The notes beneath the pieces are model-generated. The model was not told the DNA's origin. It made no database searches and saw only the letters and a program-made list of their open reading frames with translations. Shown here piece by piece: positions 30,300 through 39,615 of a DNA stretch of 64,000 nucleotides (position 1 is the stretch's first letter; every line of letters begins with the position of its first letter). A program made the position numbers and the translations under genes. Source of the DNA: JBKHYJ01 sp046565505 (GTDB lineage Bacteria; Acidobacteriota; Blastocatellia; UBA7656); contig JBKHYJ010000073.1 in the NCBI GenBank assembly GCA_046565505.1, positions 8,082 through 72,081 on the forward strand, in the 5' to 3' direction.

Positions 30300-30477
30300 G
30301 TTATTAGAGGTGTGAGTGAACAATGGCAGCGGACTACGATGAATCTTAATGCGCCTGATAGTCGTGGCCCTGCTAGCTATTCTAAGCGGTTTCGCTTGGG
30401 GTGAATCCTCCTCCATTACTCACCGGGCGCTGCATTCGGACGGTCGTTTGAAAGTTCAATGCGGCGCCCGCTCTTTT
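30300..30477 (+). ncRNA. Candidate small RNA 2, sharing the anti-SD motif
   Basis: Bounded on the right by a terminator: GGGCGCTGCATT (30425) pairs with AATGCGGCGCCC (one G-U) and is followed by CTCTTTTT ending at 30477. Upstream is a TTGAAA (about 30276) with a poor -10 (CGTTAT). It contains AATCCTCCTCCATT, nearly the same as AATCCTTCTCCTT in candidate 1. A 43-codon frame (30349-30480) reads like a signal peptide (MRLIVVALLAILSGFAW) but has no ribosome site and runs into the terminator. Confidence 0.4.
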
Positions 30478-30558
30478 TGAAGTCGCGAGCATCGTGCGAA
30501 TCCTCCTAAGCCCCGTAACTGAAAATCAATTCACCCTTGCGCCCTCGACATTCATCCT

Positions 30559-31686
30559 TCATGCCAGCTTCTTGTGAAATTGGACGGCGCTCAGCACCAG
30601 CAGTGCGAGCCCCATCGCCGCGAGCGTAATGACTTCGGGCAGCAAATCCATGAAAGTTGCGCCGCGCAGCACTATGCCCCGGATGATCTCCATGAAATGC
30701 GTAGCGGGGACCAGGAACCCTACGGCCTGCATGACGAGCGGCATAGAGTCGCGCGGAAACATAAAGCCCGACAGCAGGACCGAAGGAAGCATGATGAGCC
30801 AGGCCAGTTGTAGCGCCTGCATCTGGTTCTGCGCCTTCGTCGAAATCAGCAGCCCGATCGCTAGCGCCGTGAACAAGAACAGTATCGACAGAGACAGCAA
30901 CAGCACGAGCGAGCCATTTATCGGCACGTCGAATATCAACCGCATGACCGCGAGCACCGTGCAGGTCTCGATAATTCCTATCAACCCATACGGGACGAGC
31001 TTCCCGAGCATGAGCCCGAACGGGCGGATGGGCGTCACAAGCAACTGCTCGAACGTGCCGCGCTCGCGCTCGCGCACTATCGAAAAGGCCGTCAGCATCG
31101 TCGTGATTATCTGAAGGATGACGGCCACGAGCCCCGGCACCATGAAGTTGGCCGACCGGGAATCCGGGTTGAAAAGCATCTTCGGCCGCACCTCGACCGG
31201 GAGCTGCGGCCCGCGGCCCTGTATGCTGCTCGACAGCCTTTCCATAGACTCAGTCAGGCCGACGGAAGTGGAGACCTGTAGGCTCTGCGACGCGATACTC
31301 GAATCGGACCCATCGATCAGGACGAGCACCGTCGCCTGGCGGTTAGAGGCCAGGCGGTCGGAGTAATCCGCGGGGATTTTGACGCCGACCTTCGCGCGGC
31401 CGGCGACGATGGCGTTGTTCAGCTGTTCGTCGGACCCCACGTACTCCGTGATGCGGAAATAATCCGTGTTCTCGAACGCGTCCAGAAGCTCGCGCGAGTC
31501 GCGCCCCACGTCCAGGTTGTAGACGGCCGTCTTAATATTGCGCACGTCCGTATTGATCGCGTAGCCGAATACGGTTAGCTGAAACATCGGCACGAGCAGC
31601 ATCAGCACGAGTGTGACCGGGTCGCGGCTGATCTGGATTATTTCTTTGTAGAAGATTGGGCCAAATCCTTTAAACATAAGCTCCAC
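30559..31686 (-). CDS. ABC-2 type export permease (YbhS/YhhJ-like)
   Basis: 375 residues. One N-terminal membrane helix (VTLVLMLLVPMFQLTVFGYA) is followed by a large periplasmic domain (about 50-175) and five more helices, the ABC2_membrane_3 layout. ERERGTFEQLLVTPIRP is the conserved cytoplasmic coupling segment. The start is GTG 31686 with GGAGG ten bases upstream; ATG 31677 is an alternative. It exports substrate with the ATPase encoded just upstream. Only one permease is present, so the complex would be a homodimer, unlike the YbhS/YbhR pair of E. coli. Confidence 0.88.
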   Translation of the reverse strand: MELMFKGFGPIFYKEIIQISRDPVTLVLMLLVPMFQLTVFGYAINTDVRNIKTAVYNLDVGRDSRELLDAFENTDYFRITEYVGSDEQLNNAIVAGRAKVGVKIPADYSDRLASNRQATVLVLIDGSDSSIASQSLQVSTSVGLTESMERLSSSIQGRGPQLPVEVRPKMLFNPDSRSANFMVPGLVAVILQIITTMLTAFSIVRERERGTFEQLLVTPIRPFGLMLGKLVPYGLIGIIETCTVLAVMRLIFDVPINGSLVLLLSLSILFLFTALAIGLLISTKAQNQMQALQLAWLIMLPSVLLSGFMFPRDSMPLVMQAVGFLVPATHFMEIIRGIVLRGATFMDLLPEVITLAAMGLALLVLSAVQFHKKLA

Positions 31687-31715
31687 GCGGCCAAGCCCTC
31701 CAGTACGGAGGCAAA

Positions 31716-32705
31716 TTAAGAAGCGGGGCCGGCCGCCATCCCCTGACTCCCCGCCACGCTCTTCCCGCCATCGGCTTGCTTCTTCGTCAGCGTCACGAAC
31801 ACGTCTTCGAGCGAGGGTCGCGCGAGCGTGATTTCCGCGTCCCTTATACCTATCTCTGCGAGGGTGGCTCTTAACGCGTCTATCGGCTCGTCAACCTCCA
31901 TCAGCAGGTGAATCGACTGGCCGAAGATGGTGGCGTCGCGCACGTAATCCGCGCGCTTCAACTCCGCGAGCGCGACCGTCGTGTCGGGGCACGTCACTTC
32001 GACCCACTTTGCGCTCGCGGGCGTCACGTCGGGCAGCCGCTTCAGTTCGTCGGGCGCGCCATAAGTGATCAGCCGGGAGTTGTAGATGTAGCCTACGCGC
32101 GCGCAACGCTCGGCCTCGTCCATATAGTGCGTCGTTACGAATAGAGTTATTCCCGCCCCGGACAACTGGAAAAACAGGTCCCACAACTCGCGCCGGGCCA
32201 CGGGGTCTATTCCGGCCGTCGGCTCGTCTAAGAAGATCACCTTTGGCTCGTGTACGAGGGCGCAGGCCAGCGCCAGCCGCTGCTTCCACCCGCCCGACAG
32301 CGCGCCCGCGCGGCGATTGATGAAGCCGTTTATGTGAGTCAGATCGATCACGGCCTCGCGCCGCCGCTTCAGCCGCTCGCCCTTAAGGCCGTAGACATGG
32401 GCGTAGAAGTTTATGTTCTCCCAGACGGTCAGGTCTTGATAGAGGCTGAACTGCTGTGACATGTACCCGATGTTTCGGCGAATATCGTCCGTCTGCTTCA
32501 GTACGTCGAACCCGGCGACGCTCGCGGTCCCCGCCGTGGGCGTAATCAACCCGCAGAGCATCCTGATGATCGTGGATTTGCCCGAGCCGTTCGGCCCCAG
32601 GAACCCGAATATCTCCCCGTTTTCAACCGAAAAGCTGACGCCATTGACGGCTGTAAAATCGCCGAATCTCTTCGTCAGCCCGTTAATCTCTATCGCAACG
32701 CTCAT
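31716..32705 (-). CDS. ABC exporter ATP-binding protein
   Basis: 329 residues with Walker A GPNGSGKST, Q-loop (YMSQQFSLYQDLTV), signature LSGGWKQRLALACALVHEP, Walker B VIFLDEPTAG and the switch His in FVTTHYMDEAE. The ABC-2 drug-export subfamily is indicated by DEPTAGIDPVARRELWDLFF. Only one nucleotide-binding domain is present, whereas E. coli YbhF is a tandem. It lies between the HlyD-type adaptor and the permease, 29 bases before the latter. Confidence 0.93.
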   Translation of the reverse strand: MSVAIEINGLTKRFGDFTAVNGVSFSVENGEIFGFLGPNGSGKSTIIRMLCGLITPTAGTASVAGFDVLKQTDDIRRNIGYMSQQFSLYQDLTVWENINFYAHVYGLKGERLKRRREAVIDLTHINGFINRRAGALSGGWKQRLALACALVHEPKVIFLDEPTAGIDPVARRELWDLFFQLSGAGITLFVTTHYMDEAERCARVGYIYNSRLITYGAPDELKRLPDVTPASAKWVEVTCPDTTVALAELKRADYVRDATIFGQSIHLLMEVDEPIDALRATLAEIGIRDAEITLARPSLEDVFVTLTKKQADGGKSVAGSQGMAAGPAS

Positions 32706-32821
32706 ATGAATTCGGGAACAGATGGCCGCCGCGCCATCTCACCTTCAATCAGGCCCCTGAATCGAGACGCCCATGCGGGCGTCACGACTCAGACCTGGCC
32801 TGCGGCCGCAGCTCCCGTCCG

Positions 32822-33973
32822 CTACTTAGTTATGCTTACGTCAGCGGCCATGCCGGCGCGGAGCTGGCGTTCGCTGTTGTCTAGCCTCACGCGCACCGCG
32901 AATACCTGGTGCGTGCGCTCGTCTCGCGTCTGCACGTTGCGCGGGGTGAACTCACCCCGGCTTGCTATCTGTTCGACGTGCCCGTCGAAAACCTTGCTCT
33001 TGAACGTATCGACGGTGACGGAGACTTGTTTGCCAAGTTGCACATGGCCCAGTTCCGGCTCCTGCACGTAGACGCGCACCCACAGGCGGTCCACCTCGAC
33101 CAGGGTCGCGACCGGCGAGCCGGGATTAATCAGGTCGCCCGGCCGCGTCTGCAACACTTCGACGAAAGCGTCCGCGGGCGCTTTCACCTCTAACTCGCCG
33201 AGTTGCGTTTCAATCTGTTGAAGGGCCGCGCGCGCTCTGTCCAGTTGCGCGCGCGCCGTCGTTATGTCTTCTTTGCGAGCGCCGCGCTCAACCATCTGGA
33301 GGTTTGCCGCCGCTTGCCTGTACTGGCGGTCCGCGCGGGCCACCTCTTCGCTTCTCGTCCCGGCCAGCAACAAATCAAGCTTCTGGCGCGCGGACTCGCG
33401 GCGCGCGCTGGCCCTATCAAAAGTAGCTTTGGCGTTGTCGTAGTCCTGGCGCGATTGCACGCCCTCGCGTACCAGCTTTTCTACGCGCGCCAGCGTCGAT
33501 TGCGCTACCTCGTAATCGGCGCCGGCTGCTTCGAGGTCCGCGCGCGCCGCGTCAATCTCCTGTTTCCGGGGGCCATTGCGGGCAATCTCAAGATTCATCC
33601 AGGCGGCCTCAGCCTGGGCCTTTGCCTCGGCGACCTCTTCCGGCCTTGACCAGTTCTCTGCCTTGTGCAAATTCGCTTCGGCCTGCGCGACCGCCGCGAT
33701 GGCATCGGCCTTTTTCGCGTCCAGATCATAGCTCTCGAACCTGATGAGTGAGTCGCCCCGCTTAACCTGCTGGCCTTCTTTAACGAGCACGGCTGCGATA
33801 CGGCCGCCCACCTTCGAGCCTACGTGTATCTCGTCGGCCTCGATAGTGCCCGACAGCACGAGCCTGTCGGTGGACGCGCGGCCGGCGAAATACTTCCAGG
33901 CAGCCGCGACCGATACGAGGGCGAAAATTAACGCTCCGACAAAGAGCGCTTTTCGGAAACTGCTTTTCATCAT
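32822..33973 (-). CDS. HlyD-family periplasmic adaptor (YbhG-like)
   Basis: 383 residues: an N-terminal anchor (ALFVGALIFALVSVAAAW), a lipoyl half-motif (LSGTIEADEIHVGSKVGGRI, VLVKEGQQVKRGDSLIRF), a long coiled-coil hairpin (about 80-240, with repeated RKxEI pieces), the second lipoyl half (LGELEVKAPADAFVEVLQTR) and the beta-barrel (VDRLWVRVYVQEPELGHVQ). It bridges the inner-membrane ABC exporter to an outer-membrane channel, none of which is encoded nearby. Start ATG 33973 or 33970. It follows the TetR gene by seven bases. Confidence 0.9.
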   Translation of the reverse strand: MMKSSFRKALFVGALIFALVSVAAAWKYFAGRASTDRLVLSGTIEADEIHVGSKVGGRIAAVLVKEGQQVKRGDSLIRFESYDLDAKKADAIAAVAQAEANLHKAENWSRPEEVAEAKAQAEAAWMNLEIARNGPRKQEIDAARADLEAAGADYEVAQSTLARVEKLVREGVQSRQDYDNAKATFDRASARRESARQKLDLLLAGTRSEEVARADRQYRQAAANLQMVERGARKEDITTARAQLDRARAALQQIETQLGELEVKAPADAFVEVLQTRPGDLINPGSPVATLVEVDRLWVRVYVQEPELGHVQLGKQVSVTVDTFKSKVFDGHVEQIASRGEFTPRNVQTRDERTHQVFAVRVRLDNSERQLRAGMAADVSITK

Positions 33974-33980
33974 AGCTCAC

Positions 33981-34658
33981 CTACGCCTGCCGCCTGGCGG
34001 AGCGCCGGTTCCGGGCCGAATCGCCGGCGGGTTTCTTCGCGGGCTTCTGACCCGTGCCGATCGCGCCATGCAGGAATAGATCAACTGTGTGATCTGATAA
34101 CCTCTTGATGAAGCTTTCGTCGTATCCGCCGCCCACCGCGGCCGGTATGACGGGCTGAATCAATTGGAAGACCACTATCATTCCCATAAGGCTTATCGGG
34201 GCGAGGTCAATGTCTATCTTCCGCATCCCGCCGTGCTTCATGGCGTCGGAGAGGGCCTCACGCAAAATCTTATAGTTCGTGGCCGGCTGCATGATCCGCT
34301 TCAGGTGCGCGCCGCCCGCGAGCAGCTCCCGGTGAAGCACGCGCGCGAGGTTGGGATGGCTGAAAATGTATTTCGCGTACTCCGAGACGAACCGGCTGAG
34401 CGTCTCCTCAAGCGTCTGCGCGCCGCCCGTCGCTGTCATCAAAAGCGCCTGCACGGTAGAGGCGGCGGTCTCGATTATCGCGTGGTAAAGCCCCTCTTTG
34501 TTGCCGAAGTAGTAATGGATCATCGCGCCGTTGACGCCCGCGCCCCGGGCTATGTCGCGGACCGAAGTGCCCGCGAAGCCCCTACCCGCGAACAGTTCTT
34601 CGGCGGCGGCCAGTATTTTCGCCCTCGCCTCTGGATCATCTATCTTTGGTCTAGCCAC
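33981..34658 (-). CDS. TetR-family repressor of the ABC export operon (CecR-like)
   Basis: 225 residues. The start GTG at 34658 is chosen because AGAGG lies five bases before it; GTG 34664 overlaps that site. The helix-turn-helix is ILAAAEELFAGRGFAGTSVR with DIARGAGVNGAMIHYYFGNK. The C-terminal domain (LARVLHRELLAGG; LMGMIVVFQLIQPVIPA) resembles the CecR/DUF1956 ligand domain. First gene of the operon. The gene order TetR-HlyD-ATPase-permease matches cecR-ybhG-ybhF-ybhS of E. coli, where CecR controls efflux of certain drugs; the substrate here is unknown. The C-terminus is Lys/Arg-rich. Confidence 0.88.
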   Translation of the reverse strand: MARPKIDDPEARAKILAAAEELFAGRGFAGTSVRDIARGAGVNGAMIHYYFGNKEGLYHAIIETAASTVQALLMTATGGAQTLEETLSRFVSEYAKYIFSHPNLARVLHRELLAGGAHLKRIMQPATNYKILREALSDAMKHGGMRKIDIDLAPISLMGMIVVFQLIQPVIPAAVGGGYDESFIKRLSDHTVDLFLHGAIGTGQKPAKKPAGDSARNRRSARRQA

Positions 34659-34672
34659 CGTCACCTCTCGGA

Positions 34673-34696
34673 TAATTAACCAAACGTTTAATTAAA
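34673..34696. promoter_or_regulatory. Probable TetR operator
   Basis: An imperfect palindrome centred at 34685/34686 (AACCAAACGTTTAATT core; half-sites GTTTGGTTAAT and GTTTAATTAAA agree at 8 of 11) lies 15 bases upstream of the repressor start, as expected for autoregulation. The remaining spacer to 34917 is AT-rich and holds no gene I can see. Confidence 0.55.
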
Positions 34697-34917
34697 AAAT
34701 AAGGTTCGGAAGAATTCTCGTCAAGTCAGAGAGTCCCTTTGTCGCGCGAATGATTGTAGCTTTTCAGATCGTTCACTAAACAGTCGCAGAACTTCTACTA
34801 AATAACGTGAGTTCGACATAACTACACGATTGCTGGCAACAGCTTTTCAAGCTCTTTGACACGAATGTTTAGAGAAGGTTTCTTCTCTTTGAATGTGTAG
34901 GCGATCAGGGGGGCGCC

Positions 34918-36804
34918 TCAGCGCCCTCGTTTCAGGAAGCGGCGGGTGATGGCTCCCGTGGCGGCTTTCAACTCTTGTACGCCCAGCAGCAGTGCGCACA
35001 TGTAGAACGTGCCCGCGCCGAGCGCGACTGATGCTGTGACGTTTACGAGGCGGGCGGCGAAGCTCTCGCCGGCCGACCGGCTTACCCCCGCGCTGACGCC
35101 CCAGCAGACGATCCCCATTACGGCGGATGCAACGAGAATCTTCCCCAGCGCGGCGGCGGTCCTGCGACCTTCGATGCCATCGAGCCGCCCCCGCATTATG
35201 AAATAGAGCACGCCACAGTTCAGCACCGCATTCGCGGAGGTCGAGAGCGCAAGGCCACGCTCCTGCATCACTCCCACCAGCATCCAGTTCATGAAGAAGT
35301 TCGTCAGAATCGAGAACAGGCTTACGAGCATCGGCGTGCGCGAATCGTTCAAGGCGTAGAAGGCGGGCGCGAGTATCTTAATCGCAGAGTAACCGGCGAG
35401 CCCCGCCGCGTAGAACGCCAGCGTGTCCGCGGTGTGCGCTGTATCGTTGGGCCCGAAATGGCCTCGCTCGTATATGAGGGCGATGATCGGGCGGCCGAGC
35501 ACGATGAGCCCTACCGCGGACGGCACGGTCAGCAGGAACGCGAGGCGTATGGAGCTCGCTAGTGTGTGTCTGAAATCCGCGGCCTCCTTGAGCGCCGCGC
35601 TCCTGGATATCGCGGGCAGTGTGGCCGTGGCTATCGCGACGCCGAAGACTCCGATGGGGAACTGCATGAGGCGGAACGAATAGCTGAGCCATGACACGGG
35701 CCCGGTGGCAGGGATGTTCGACGCGAAATTGCTGTTGACGAGCACGTTCACCTGCACGGCCGCCCCGCCGATTATGGCGGGGACCATCAGCTTAAATATC
35801 TTCCGCACGCCGGGGTGCGTGAAGCTCAACATAGGGCGATACTTGAAGCCCGCGCGCCGCAGGCTCGGCCACTGCACGACATACTGCATGAAGCCGCCGA
35901 TCAACACACCGTAGGCCATGCCGACTATGGCTTCAGTAGGCTCCTCGACCATAGAGCGTATGGGGTGAGAAAAAGTCGGGTCGGTGAGCAGCGCGGCGAC
36001 CGCGACCCCTCCGATGATTGACCCTACGTTAAAGAAGGCCGAGGCGAGAGCAGGTATTCCGAAGCGGTCGCGGGCGTTGAGCACTCCCATCGCCTGCGCC
36101 GCCAGCGCCACCAACAGGATGAAGGGCATCATTATGCGCGTCATACGGACCGTGAGCGCAAACTTTTCCGGGTTCGCCTCGAAACCAGGCGCGATGAACC
36201 CGACTATGGGCGCCGCGAAAACGATGCCGAGCACGACGATTGCGCCAAGCACCAGCACCAGCGCCGTGGCCACCAGGCTTGATAAGCGAAATGCCTCTTT
36301 TTCATCCTTCTTCACCAGGTACTCGGAGAAGACCGGGACGAACGCGCTCGACAGCGCGCCCTCGGCGAAGAGGTCCCGCAGCAGATTCGGTATGCGGAAG
36401 GCGATGACGTACGCGTCGTTGGCAAAGCTCTTCGACGCGCCGAAGAAGTAAGCGAAGACCATCTCGCGGGCGAGCCCCAGCACGCGGCTGGCCATCACGG
36501 CGATGCTCACCACGCCCGCGGAACGCGCCACGCTCGCCCGCTTCTTCTGGGCGCCGCCGGGCGCGGCCGTCATGACGGAGGCCTCAGGTTTGAGGGCGAG
36601 ACCATCTTGTCCACCCCCTCGGCGAGCGGATGAGCCATCAACTTCAACCTCAGAGGCTTCGACCGCCGGGCGGGCCGCCGGCGTTTCAGCTTCGGCCTCG
36701 GCAAGCCCGCTTTCGGCCGAAGAGATTTCGTGGCCAACTTTATTCTTCTCTTCAATCGTGGGTGCATCAGGCGCGTCCGAAGGGTCGTTTAAAGCTCGGT
36801 TCAT
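34918..36804 (-). CDS. murJ: Lipid II flippase MurJ with long N-terminal extension
   Basis: 628 residues. About 85 hydrophilic Glu/Ala-rich residues precede the MVF-type transporter, which starts RSAGVVSIAVMASRVLGLAR and continues DAYVIAFRIPNLLRDLFAEG with ALSSAFVPVFSEYL, the MurJ signature. Fourteen hydrophobic segments follow, with MGVLNARDRFGIPALA and ALIYERGHF among conserved loops. It flips lipid II to the periplasm for peptidoglycan synthesis. The extension is absent from E. coli MurJ. Another start (the Met before TAAPGGAQKK) would remove most of it but has no obvious ribosome site. Confidence 0.92.
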   Translation of the reverse strand: MNRALNDPSDAPDAPTIEEKNKVGHEISSAESGLAEAEAETPAARPAVEASEVEVDGSSARRGGGQDGLALKPEASVMTAAPGGAQKKRASVARSAGVVSIAVMASRVLGLAREMVFAYFFGASKSFANDAYVIAFRIPNLLRDLFAEGALSSAFVPVFSEYLVKKDEKEAFRLSSLVATALVLVLGAIVVLGIVFAAPIVGFIAPGFEANPEKFALTVRMTRIMMPFILLVALAAQAMGVLNARDRFGIPALASAFFNVGSIIGGVAVAALLTDPTFSHPIRSMVEEPTEAIVGMAYGVLIGGFMQYVVQWPSLRRAGFKYRPMLSFTHPGVRKIFKLMVPAIIGGAAVQVNVLVNSNFASNIPATGPVSWLSYSFRLMQFPIGVFGVAIATATLPAISRSAALKEAADFRHTLASSIRLAFLLTVPSAVGLIVLGRPIIALIYERGHFGPNDTAHTADTLAFYAAGLAGYSAIKILAPAFYALNDSRTPMLVSLFSILTNFFMNWMLVGVMQERGLALSTSANAVLNCGVLYFIMRGRLDGIEGRRTAAALGKILVASAVMGIVCWGVSAGVSRSAGESFAARLVNVTASVALGAGTFYMCALLLGVQELKAATGAITRRFLKRGR

Positions 36805-36961
36805 CGACTTGATTTTATCCGCTTTCAGAAGACTAATCCAAGTGGAGCAGAAAACTACATCACATGATTCCTCTTAACCGGAGGCGATGTGGTGTTCATA
36901 GGCGAGTAGTTTAGCTACGGGCGTGCCTTTGGGAGTTGCCCCGGTGATTGCGACCGAGCGG

Positions 36962-38344
36962 CTACTCAAGCTCAAGCTCTTTGATTCGTGTGAGGAGCGT
37001 TTTGTAGCTGACGGCGAGGCGCTCGGCCGTGCGAGACTTGTTGTAATCGCACTCCCTGAGCGTCGCGTCGATCTTTCTGCGCTCCACCAGGCGCTGGGCC
37101 CGCGCGCTCACTTCCGCGAGCGAGCCGCGCAGGTCGAACCCGTCGAGCAAGGCGGCCTGCTCGCGCGGCGAGTAGTCCGATGGCGGGCTGATGTTAAGGT
37201 CGGCAGGCACGATCTCCGCGCCCCGGGCCAGGATGCAGGCGCGCTCTATGCAGTTCTCAAGCTCGCGCACGTTCCCTGGCCAGTCGTATTCCTCGAGCGC
37301 GCGGACAGACTCATCCGTAAGCTTGAGGAGCGTGCGCCGCAACTCCCGTCCATACTTGGCGGCAAAGAACTCCGCGAGGGGGCGTATGTCGGCCCGGCGC
37401 TCGCGCAGCGCAGGTATGTGAACGGGGAAGACGGCGAGCCTGAAATAGAGGTCTTCGCGAAACTGTTTGGCCGCCACCGCGGCCTTCAGGTCGCGGTTGG
37501 TCGCGGCGACCACGCGCACTTCCACCTCTATGTCGGCAGAGCCTCCGAGCCGCGTGATCTTCCGCTCCTCAAGCACGCGCAGCAGTTTCGATTGCACGGC
37601 GGGAGCGATCTCGCTTATCTCATCCAGGAATATCGTGCCGCGCGCGGCCAGCTCGAACTTTCCCACGCGGCGCTGGTCCGCCCCCGTGTACGCGCCTTTT
37701 TCATGGCCGAACAATTCGTTCTCGATAAGAGTGTCGGGGATGGCCGCGCAATTGATTGCGACGAATGGCGCGTTGCGCCGCGGGCTCAGGTGATGTATCG
37801 CGCGGGCGAATAATTCCTTGCCCGTACCCGATTGTCCGAGCAGGAGCACGGTCGTCGGCGTGGCCGCCACCTGTTGAATCTCGCGGCCGACCTTCTGCAT
37901 GGCCGGCGAATCACCGATGATGCGCGGGAACCCAAACCGCCGCGAGTATTCATCTCTGAGCAATACGTTTTCGGCGCGCAGCCTCGCTTCCTCTAGCGCG
38001 CGCTCGACGAGCACAAGCAGGTGGCGGCTGTCGACGGGCTTTTGCAAAAAATCATGCGCCCCTTCTTTCATCGCCTGCACCGCCTCGTCTATCGTGCCAT
38101 AAGCGGTCAGCACAATCACGGCCGTGTCGGGGTCGGAGCACTTCGCCGCGCGGAGCACTTCGAGGCCATCGGCGCGAGGCATTTTGAGGTCTGTGATTAC
38201 AAGCTTGTAGCGCGCGTCGTTGAGCTTGCGGCGGGCCTCGGCGCCATCGCCCGCCTCGTCGACCGCGTACCCCACCGTCTGAAGCGTCAGGCGTAGCATC
38301 TGCCTCAGGCTCTCTTTATCTTCGACTATTAATATCTCTGCCAT
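36962..38344 (-). CDS. NtrC-family sigma54-dependent response regulator
   Basis: 460 residues from ATG 38344. The receiver domain (1-120) has the phospho-acceptor D52 in VITDLKMP and the Lys in LQKPVDSRH. The AAA+ domain has Walker A GQSGTGKE, the sigma54-contact loop GAYTGA, GTIFLDEISEI and RVVAATNRDL. The Fis-type helix-turn-helix is ATLRECDYNKSRTAERLAVS. Sigma54 contact and phosphorylation residues are intact. No histidine kinase is adjacent, so the input is unknown. It lies downstream of the coiled-coil secreted protein on the same strand (128-bp gap). Confidence 0.93.
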   Translation of the reverse strand: MAEILIVEDKESLRQMLRLTLQTVGYAVDEAGDGAEARRKLNDARYKLVITDLKMPRADGLEVLRAAKCSDPDTAVIVLTAYGTIDEAVQAMKEGAHDFLQKPVDSRHLLVLVERALEEARLRAENVLLRDEYSRRFGFPRIIGDSPAMQKVGREIQQVAATPTTVLLLGQSGTGKELFARAIHHLSPRRNAPFVAINCAAIPDTLIENELFGHEKGAYTGADQRRVGKFELAARGTIFLDEISEIAPAVQSKLLRVLEERKITRLGGSADIEVEVRVVAATNRDLKAAVAAKQFREDLYFRLAVFPVHIPALRERRADIRPLAEFFAAKYGRELRRTLLKLTDESVRALEEYDWPGNVRELENCIERACILARGAEIVPADLNISPPSDYSPREQAALLDGFDLRGSLAEVSARAQRLVERRKIDATLRECDYNKSRTAERLAVSYKTLLTRIKELELE

Positions 38345-38472
38345 TGATCTATCTGTATAGTACGGATTACCCATTGCCACGAAATGTTGAGCCCGGCCGC
38401 CCTCGTCAGTGCGAGAACCGTTTGAGCGTACGGGCCGGCGGGAGGCAGGGCGTCAGTGAGGGGACAATTAAA

Positions 38473-39372
38473 TTACCTGAACAATCCTGGCGCGACGCCC
38501 GCGCGCCGGGCTTCTTCCATTAAGGAATCTATATCGTTGCGAGCCTTGTCGCGGGTAGCGCGCGCTTGATCCAGGCTGCGCTGCGCCTCCTCTCGGTCTT
38601 GCTGGAGCTGTGCGGTGTAGAAATTATCGCCGCCATTTTTGCCGCCGTTCAGCAAGATGTGTTGCTGCAGGTCTCTGACACGATTCTCATACAATTGAAT
38701 CCTGCGCTCGGCGGTCTGTAGAGTCTCGCTTAATGCGGCGAACCTCGTGCGGTAATACTCTTCGTTTGCCTTCCCGTCTTGAGACGTGGCTTTCGCCTCG
38801 CCGGCTTCGGCGAATCCCATCTGCCTGCCATAATCCAAAAGCTGGTCGAGGTCATCGGCGGCGGCCCGCGTCTGTATGCGCAGCTCCGAGAGTTGCTGCC
38901 CCGCCTGCGCCAGTTCGGCGGCGGTCCCATTCCTGAACTTCGCGCTCTCGCCCGACGCGCTGAGGTCATTGCGAAGGGCGGTCACGCGCAACTCTGTCTC
39001 CTCCGCCGCCTGTTCCAGCGCCTTTGATCGCTCGCGGGCTTTACTCACTCGCTCGCGCCATGATGCTTCTTCCGCGTTACGCCTCGGCTCACCCTGTGGC
39101 GCTTTATCTGCCGCAGTCTTAGCCGAGTCGGATTTCGCAGCGTCTTCCGGCTTGATCGCGGCCGGGTCTCTCAAGGGTTCTGCCGGAGTCTGTTCTGGCG
39201 CGGGTCGTATGAGGTCATCTGTGGTAAGACTGGGGGCCTTTTTCCTGCCGACCGCCGGCTGCTGCGCGAACGCAACGCAGAGAGAGAGCGATAAAGTCGC
39301 AACAAGAGTGAAGGCCGCCCTAAGGACAACCCGACTGAGTGTAGGTGCGGCGATTGCCCGAAAGCTTTTCAT
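38473..39372 (-). CDS. Secreted coiled-coil protein of unknown function
   Basis: 299 residues from ATG 39372 (GGAG six bases before). Signal peptide to about residue 36 (AFTLVATLSLSLCVAFAQQ), then a Pro/Ala/Asp linker and a long Glu/Arg/Ala coiled coil (WRERVSKARERSKALEQAAE; LQTAERRIQLYENRVRDLQQ) ending LMEEARRAGVAPGLFR. I do not recognise a family. It is likely periplasmic and upstream of the sigma54 regulator, possibly co-transcribed. Confidence 0.72.
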   Translation of the reverse strand: MKSFRAIAAPTLSRVVLRAAFTLVATLSLSLCVAFAQQPAVGRKKAPSLTTDDLIRPAPEQTPAEPLRDPAAIKPEDAAKSDSAKTAADKAPQGEPRRNAEEASWRERVSKARERSKALEQAAEETELRVTALRNDLSASGESAKFRNGTAAELAQAGQQLSELRIQTRAAADDLDQLLDYGRQMGFAEAGEAKATSQDGKANEEYYRTRFAALSETLQTAERRIQLYENRVRDLQQHILLNGGKNGGDNFYTAQLQQDREEAQRSLDQARATRDKARNDIDSLMEEARRAGVAPGLFR

Positions 39373-39615
39373 TATGATCTCCGACCTGGATTGCTTAGGG
39401 AAGCGAAATAGGGGCAATCTGGCGAAAGAATACCCCAGCCGGGCAGGAGGCGCAAGAGTTAAGAATTGAGGTCGCGCCCGACTCAGGTCTCGCTGCCGGT
39501 GACAAGCTTTAAGTTGAAATTTGTGGCCTGCAAACAGCTACTTACCCCTAAGTGCCCGCGAATAACCGATCACTGCCAAATTGACACTCACAAGGCGGCA
39601 TGCTAGTTTGACCAC

